64,000 nt of DNA, from positions 14,735 through 78,734 of the forward strand of contig CAMLLB010000016.1 in assembly GCA_946480815.1 (NCBI GenBank). The letters run 5' to 3'. This DNA comes from an uncultured Flavobacteriales bacterium. GTDB lineage: Bacteria > Bacteroidota > Bacteroidia > Flavobacteriales > Crocinitomicaceae. Both the position numbers and the translations under genes were made by a program. The notes under the pieces are model-generated. The model was not told the DNA's origin and did not search any database. It worked only from the letters and a program-made list of their open reading frames with translations. Below, one piece after another: positions 60,997 through 64,000 of the stretch. Numbering within the stretch: the first letter of the stretch is position 1; the number at the start of each line of letters is the position of its first letter.

Positions 60997-61014
60997 TTCC
61001 GATAGCTATCGGAA
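60997..61014. repeat. Palindrome TTCCGATAGCTATCGGAA
   Basis: A perfect 18-base palindrome of the same family as 18759 and 37220, here intergenic. Confidence 0.8.
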
Positions 61015-61189
61015 CGACCTGACAGCAGTTTTGCGGATGATTTGAGAATGCCACCCTCCTTAATCCTCCCTCGAGGGAGGAGACAAAATTGAAGCTTCGA
61101 ACCACAATCCCACACTCAGTCCTCACACTCACTCTGAGAGAAAAAAGCACAGAAAGATTGGGGAGAATGAGGGATTCGAATCTCCAAAA

Positions 61190-61232
61190 GCAAAAAAGCA
61201 TCCAACTTACGCTGAATGCTTTTTTCTTTTTG
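61190..61232. terminator. Bidirectional terminator hairpin
   Basis: Arms AGCATCCA (61197-61204) and TGAATGCT (61213-61220), flanked by CAAAAAA on the left and TTTTTTCTTTTT on the right, so it could act on either strand. It resembles the terminator behind tRNA-Ala in position. Confidence 0.75.
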
Positions 61233-61300
61233 TGGAGAAGGACGAACGGAGATGGAACCGGAAGTAAATTGAATTTCGGATTATCTATTCTATTTAAAAG

Positions 61301-62176
61301 CTATTTGTTTTTTATTTTGAGTAATTCATTTTTTAGTTCTTCAAGTTCAATATCTGATAGATTATCATTTTTATGATAAGTTTTTTTAAGTAGAGAATCG
61401 TATTCTTCTACAAAATCTGAATTAATTTTAACTGGAGATTTTATGATATTTAGAATATTAAAATTTGCTCGTTCGGCAATTTTCAAAAACTCTATATCTA
61501 AAGCCCCTTTTTTATTATTTGTCAATATCCATCTTACTTTATTCATCGTAAATGCTACAAAATCTACTAACTGAAGTAGTGGTTCATCTGATGAAGATCT
61601 ATAATAAAGTTTATCATTGAATAGAATACCATCTAATAAGGAACAACTTTGTGCTGTGTCCTTTTTTTGTCTACCTTCATCAATGATAATTTCAACAGGC
61701 TTTGAATAGTCAGGGTTTTTACTGAAAAGCTGTTTTATCCGGACTAATAAAAAAAATAAAGCGAAATCACTTGTGTCTTTTAAATTGAAATTATCAGCTT
61801 TCACCTTTTTTCCATCCACAATTATTCTATTTCTCAAAATATCATCGGAAGTAAAGGTTTGAATTAACATTGGATATTGCGTTATTCTATGAATTTCAGC
61901 AAATGCCCTAAAAATGTTCAATCTTATTTGCAAATCAATTCCTTTAAATTTTTTTGTCCCACTATATATATCTGTAAAATGAAATTCGTTAATACCAAAT
62001 GTAGATTTCAACTCATCAATACAACTAAGCATTTGTGATTGAGCTTCAATTTGCTCTTCTGGCTTTAAAATTAGACAGACCCATGTTTTTCTGTCTACTG
62101 TATCATATTTGCTTTTTGAAATATAACCTGGTGTTCCTGAATCATCAATGTAAATATATGTCCTCATAATAGTCAT
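61301..62176 (-). CDS. DUF3800 protein (RNase H-fold nuclease-like)
   Basis: 291 residues. Typical DUF3800 features: YIYIDDSGTPGYISK (Asp-Asp/Glu-Ser-Gly start), EFHFTDIYSG near 68, KPVEIIIDEGRQKK near 165 and LLQLVDFVAFTMNKVRW near 205, giving an acidic set (D, D, D/E, D) compatible with an RNase H-like metal-dependent nuclease. The activity is not experimentally known to me. The first ATG (62176) is used; a second ATG three codons later (62167) is equally possible. The gene is visibly A/T-rich and lies between the two copies of a repeat module behind tRNA-Ala, so it is likely mobile cargo. Confidence 0.85.
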   Translation of the reverse strand: MTIMRTYIYIDDSGTPGYISKSKYDTVDRKTWVCLILKPEEQIEAQSQMLSCIDELKSTFGINEFHFTDIYSGTKKFKGIDLQIRLNIFRAFAEIHRITQYPMLIQTFTSDDILRNRIIVDGKKVKADNFNLKDTSDFALFFLLVRIKQLFSKNPDYSKPVEIIIDEGRQKKDTAQSCSLLDGILFNDKLYYRSSSDEPLLQLVDFVAFTMNKVRWILTNNKKGALDIEFLKIAERANFNILNIIKSPVKINSDFVEEYDSLLKKTYHKNDNLSDIELEELKNELLKIKNK

Positions 62177-62197
62177 TAACTTGATTAATATTCAATA

Positions 62198-62493
62198 TTA
62201 TCAAAAAAATCGAATCACAATATCTTACGTGCAAGGGAATCGAACCAAGCTGAGGTTTTGGAAAAATGAATGAAATCAATGGTTGCAAACGATTTGACTT
62301 TGCCACCCTCCTTAATCCTCCCTCCAGGGAGGAAACGAAAATCATACTTCGAACCGAGATTCCCTTCATTCTCATTCTCCGCTCTCACTCTGCAAAAAGA
62401 AAGAGCCACAAAGGAATGAAAAGCAGAACGAGAATGAAGGACAAAAAGAAAGCCCCGACATTTATCGTCTGGGCTCTTTCTTTTTGTGGAGAA
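62198..62493. repeat. Repeat module, copy 2 (next to tRNA-Ala)
   Basis: Same order as copy 1: TCAAAAAAATCGAATCACA...AAGGGAATCGAACC (62198-62246), hairpin repeat GCCACCCTCCTTAATCCTCC (62302-62333), ACTTCGAACC (62347-62356), a CTCTCACTCTGCAAAAAGAA stretch matching CTCACTCTGAGAGAAAAAAG of copy 1, the tRNA terminator (62442-62480) and CTTTTTGTGGAGAA (62480-62493) overlapping the tRNA 3' end. It lies between the DUF3800 gene and the tRNA. Confidence 0.75.
62442..62480 (-). terminator. Terminator of tRNA-Ala
   Basis: Arms GCCCAGAC/GTCGGGGC on the minus strand (62467-62474, 62451-62458; one mismatch) followed by TTTCTTTTT, 12 bases after the tRNA end. Confidence 0.85.
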
Positions 62494-62560
62494 TATCGGA
62501 CTCGAACCGATCACCTCAACACTGCCAGCGTTGCGCTCTAGCCAGATGAGCTAATCCCCC
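62487..62560 (-). tRNA. tRNA-Ala (anticodon GGC)
   Basis: 74 bases on the minus strand. Acceptor GGGGGAT pairs with ATTCTCC (two G-T pairs), discriminator A. D-arm TAGCTCATCTGGCTAGAGC; anticodon stem CAACG/TGTTG with loop CTGGCAG, anticodon GGC; T-arm ATCGG-TTCGAGT-CCGAT. CCA is not encoded. The variable loop and arms have standard lengths, so it looks functional. Confidence 0.93.
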
Positions 62561-62619
62561 AATAATGAATTTGCTAAATTACTTTTTCCTTCGATATCTA
62601 ATCAATAATGGCAAAATAA

Positions 62620-62647
62620 TTTGTGTTGAATAGTTTTTGTAACTTTG
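62620..62647 (+). promoter_or_regulatory. Possible rsgA promoter
   Basis: -7 box TAACTTTG (62640-62647) with TTTG at 62620-62623 (16-base spacing, shorter than the ideal 19). Transcription would begin close to the ATG of the small reading frame at 62654. Confidence 0.5.
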
Positions 62648-62653
62648 TATTCT

Positions 62654-62707
62654 ATGCAAAAACAAGTATTCACATACAATAGTTTAGCGGTTGGAATCAT
62701 TGCCTGA
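62654..62707 (+). CDS. Possible 17-residue leader peptide
   Basis: ATG at 62654 begins the frame MQKQVFTYNSLAVGIIA and stops with TGA at 62705-62707. It starts only 6 bases after the predicted -7 box, so it would be read from a nearly leaderless transcript. It is followed by a stable hairpin (62738-62761) and, 130 bases on, by rsgA. The layout recalls leader peptides that control translation attenuation. Coding status is not certain; a frame of this size can arise by chance. Confidence 0.35.
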   Translation: MQKQVFTYNSLAVGIIA

Positions 62708-62737
62708 TTCCGGGTGTTTTGTTTCTTAAATCGCCAG

Positions 62738-62761
62738 CTTGGTAATACCTATATTACCAGG
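62738..62761 (+). promoter_or_regulatory. Hairpin in the rsgA leader
   Basis: Ten-bp stem CTTGGTAATA/TATTACCAGG (one T-G pair) with loop CCTA. No T tract follows at once, so it is more like a translational or processing element than a simple terminator. Confidence 0.55.
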
Positions 62762-62839
62762 GGTTGATTTATATATTGCAAACCATTCGGATGATAGAGA
62801 ATTAAGCAATATTATTTCATCATATTAAATTATTAGGTA

Positions 62840-63892
62840 GTGAATAACTTATCATTATATGGTTGGAACGACAGTTTGTTCCAATTAAAGCAAACTTCAC
62901 AATACAAACATCTTTTTCATGGCCGTGTTTCTGCGGTAAACAAAACCAATTATGAAGTCATCGCCGAGAGTGGTGTGCTATTGTGTGAACTAAGTGGTAA
63001 TGTACTTTATGGAAGGTCATCGTTTGAACTTCCTTGTACAGGAGACTGGATTATTTTTCAACCCTTTGACGATGGTAAAGGAATAATCGTCGATATTTTA
63101 CCACGTAAACATACACTGTACCGGAGAAAGAGCGGAACAGTATCTGACAGGCAGGCTATTGCATCTCATATCGATAAAGTATTTATTGTACAAAGTCTTG
63201 ATGCCAATTTCAGCGTTCGGCGAACGGAGCGCTTTATGTTTCAGGTATTGGAAGAAGCTATACAGCCGGTATTGATACTTACTAAATCTGATTTGGAGTT
63301 CAATCGTGATCTGGTAGATGAATCGTTGAAACATATCCTTGACCGGATGCCGGTATTTTTCACAAGCATTCTTTTTCCCGAAACAATCCTTCCTGTCAGA
63401 AAATTTATCGGCCAGGGAGAATCGATCGTATTTGTGGGATCGTCAGGCGTTGGAAAAAGTTCATTAATCAATGCATTGTGTGAACGGATAGTATTTTCAA
63501 CATCTGAAATAAGCAAATCCTCCGGCAAAGGGAAACATACCTCGACCCGAAGAGAAATGGAATTGATGAATGGCGGTGGCATTTTAATAGATACACCGGG
63601 TGTAAGAGAATTTGGCTTAGCCTCGGATAATCCTGAGGTATTAGCAGATATGTTCGATATTTCTGATTTTTCAGGATCCTGCCGTTTTACGAACTGTACG
63701 CATGTCAAAGAACCCGGGTGCGCGGTTATCGAAGCTGTAAATAGCGGGCTTTTAGAACCGGAAGTATACAGCAGTTACCTCAAATTACGAAAAGAATCCT
63801 GGCATTTTTCGGTTTCCGAATATGAAAAACGTAAAAAAGCTAAGTCTTTTGCCAAAATTTCAAATGAGGCTAAGAGAATGAAAAAACGTTAG
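62840..63892 (+). CDS. rsgA: Ribosome small-subunit-dependent GTPase A
   Basis: 350 residues, GTG start at 62840. An N-terminal OB domain (about 1-85: LFHGRVSAVNKTNYEVIAESGVLLCELSG) is followed by the circularly permuted GTPase: G4 LTKSDLEF near 148, G1 FVGSSGVGKSSLINAL near 200, G2 region KGKHTSTRREM near 232, G3 LIDTPGVREFG near 250. The zinc finger is C-x5-C-x-H-x5-C in CRFTNCTHVKEPGCAV near 280. It matures the 30S subunit and releases with GTP hydrolysis. The variant resembles the second RsgA type, beginning LYGWNDSL, found beside the canonical one in some bacteria. A leader peptide and hairpin precede it. Confidence 0.93.
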   Translation: MNNLSLYGWNDSLFQLKQTSQYKHLFHGRVSAVNKTNYEVIAESGVLLCELSGNVLYGRSSFELPCTGDWIIFQPFDDGKGIIVDILPRKHTLYRRKSGTVSDRQAIASHIDKVFIVQSLDANFSVRRTERFMFQVLEEAIQPVLILTKSDLEFNRDLVDESLKHILDRMPVFFTSILFPETILPVRKFIGQGESIVFVGSSGVGKSSLINALCERIVFSTSEISKSSGKGKHTSTRREMELMNGGGILIDTPGVREFGLASDNPEVLADMFDISDFSGSCRFTNCTHVKEPGCAVIEAVNSGLLEPEVYSSYLKLRKESWHFSVSEYEKRKKAKSFAKISNEAKRMKKR

Positions 63893-63905
63893 TTTCAGTA
63901 TTTTA

Positions 63906-63940
63906 AATACAGGTGTTTCACCAGGTGGAACACCTGTATT
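63906..63940 (+). terminator. Hairpin after rsgA
   Basis: Twelve-bp stem AATACAGGTGTT/AACACCTGTATT (63906-63917, 63929-63940) 14 bases after the stop. The T tract is weak on this strand, so termination is likely but not sure. Confidence 0.65.
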
Positions 63941-63978
63941 ATAAGCGAAAAAAAGTATATCAATCTCCATAGAAAGGT

Positions 63979-64000
63979 AAAATCTGAAATACAATACCTT
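63979..64000. repeat. Start of a third copy of the AAAATCTGAAATACAA block
   Basis: AAAATCTGAAATACAATACC matches the beginning of the repeat module at 60886-60898 and is cut by the end of the window. A tRNA-T-arm-like segment would be expected beyond base 64000. Confidence 0.5.

Larger units (their letters stand above)
60876..61239. repeat. Repeat module, copy 1 (behind tRNA-Ala)
   Basis: In order: CCAAAAAAATCTGAAATACA...AAGGGAATCGAACC (60876-60925, the last part like a tRNA T-arm read from the other strand); a palindrome at 60997-61014; a hairpin repeat GCCACCCTCCTTAATCCTCC (61051-61084); CTTCGAACC (61095-61103); a second T-arm-like GGGATTCGAATCT (61171-61183); a terminator (61190-61232); and CTTTTTGTGGAGAA (61226-61239), which equals the 3' end of the tRNA-Ala gene with its flank. 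Copy 2 at 62198-62493 has the same order. No gene is present in 60805-61300. Confidence 0.75.

Noticed and set aside
61140..61245. Second tRNA gene near the DUF3800 gene
   Set aside because: There is a T-arm-like segment and a tRNA-end-like TGTGGAGAA, but no D-arm or anticodon arm; treated as remnants.

Overview
The window is a stretch of chromosome from a Bacteroidota bacterium, most likely Flavobacteriales and of a Fluviicola/Crocinitomicaceae type. The reasons are: a TonB-dependent receptor paired with a DUF4249 lipoprotein; type IX secretion (T9SS) C-terminal sorting domains of both the 'NPxxG/LYxxxI' kind and the gliding-motility/CHU_C kind; SprB-type repeats; a fused E1 alpha/beta 2-oxoacid dehydrogenase; promoters of the TTTG-N19-TAnnTTTG type; few Shine-Dalgarno sequences; and a GC content near 40% by eye. 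The species assignment is inference.

Layout. 1-7.6 kb: outer-membrane receptor pair, pheT, a small secreted protein and the overlapping biotin genes bioD-bioA. 7.6-13.45 kb: an accessory region full of CCCCCTTTGAAGGGGG-type hairpin repeats. It carries a DUF559 endonuclease-like gene, a RadC-like gene, an unrecognised gene, an A/T-rich gene of the sporadically distributed TIGR04141/DUF6119 family, a 42-nt tandem array and a G/C-rich helical protein. 13.45-23.0 kb: a FUSC transporter, a Kelch T9SS protein and a tight seven-gene minus-strand operon: transketolase N half, VWA protein, transketolase C half, ECF sigma, anti-sigma, Spy-like protein, class III aminotransferase. 23.3-34.4 kb: a T9SS cell-surface protein, GAPDH, a SPOR protein, a metallo-hydrolase, ribD, an MFS carrier, dctA and a small operator-controlled operon (4-TM protein plus cupin).

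34.4-44.4 kb: an endonuclease III lacking the usual iron-sulfur cysteines, a putative metal-handling cluster, the fused E1 dehydrogenase, a MORN-like secreted protein and a PadR-PspC operon, with two copies of a MITE-like element (35.1 and 44.15 kb). 44.4-58.1 kb: rpsA with a structured leader and a clear promoter, a 2261-residue SprB-repeat adhesin and a secreted M1 peptidase. 58.1-64 kb: a radical SAM protein, a DHFR-family protein and a tRNA-Ala(GGC) locus. Downstream of the tRNA two cargo genes (a DUF3800 protein and a small 2-TM protein) lie next to a duplicated repeat/terminator/tRNA-end block. The window ends with rsgA, preceded by a possible leader peptide and hairpin.

The strongest candidates for something undescribed are: (1) the DUF559 gene framed by inverted copies of a genome repeat; (2) the repeated cargo module behind tRNA-Ala; (3) the MITE pair; (4) the VWA gene wedged between the two transketolase halves; (5) the rpsA leader and the rsgA leader-peptide/hairpin; (6) the TIGR04141/DUF6119 gene and its 42-nt array. 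All coordinates and motifs were read by eye; no search or folding program was run.
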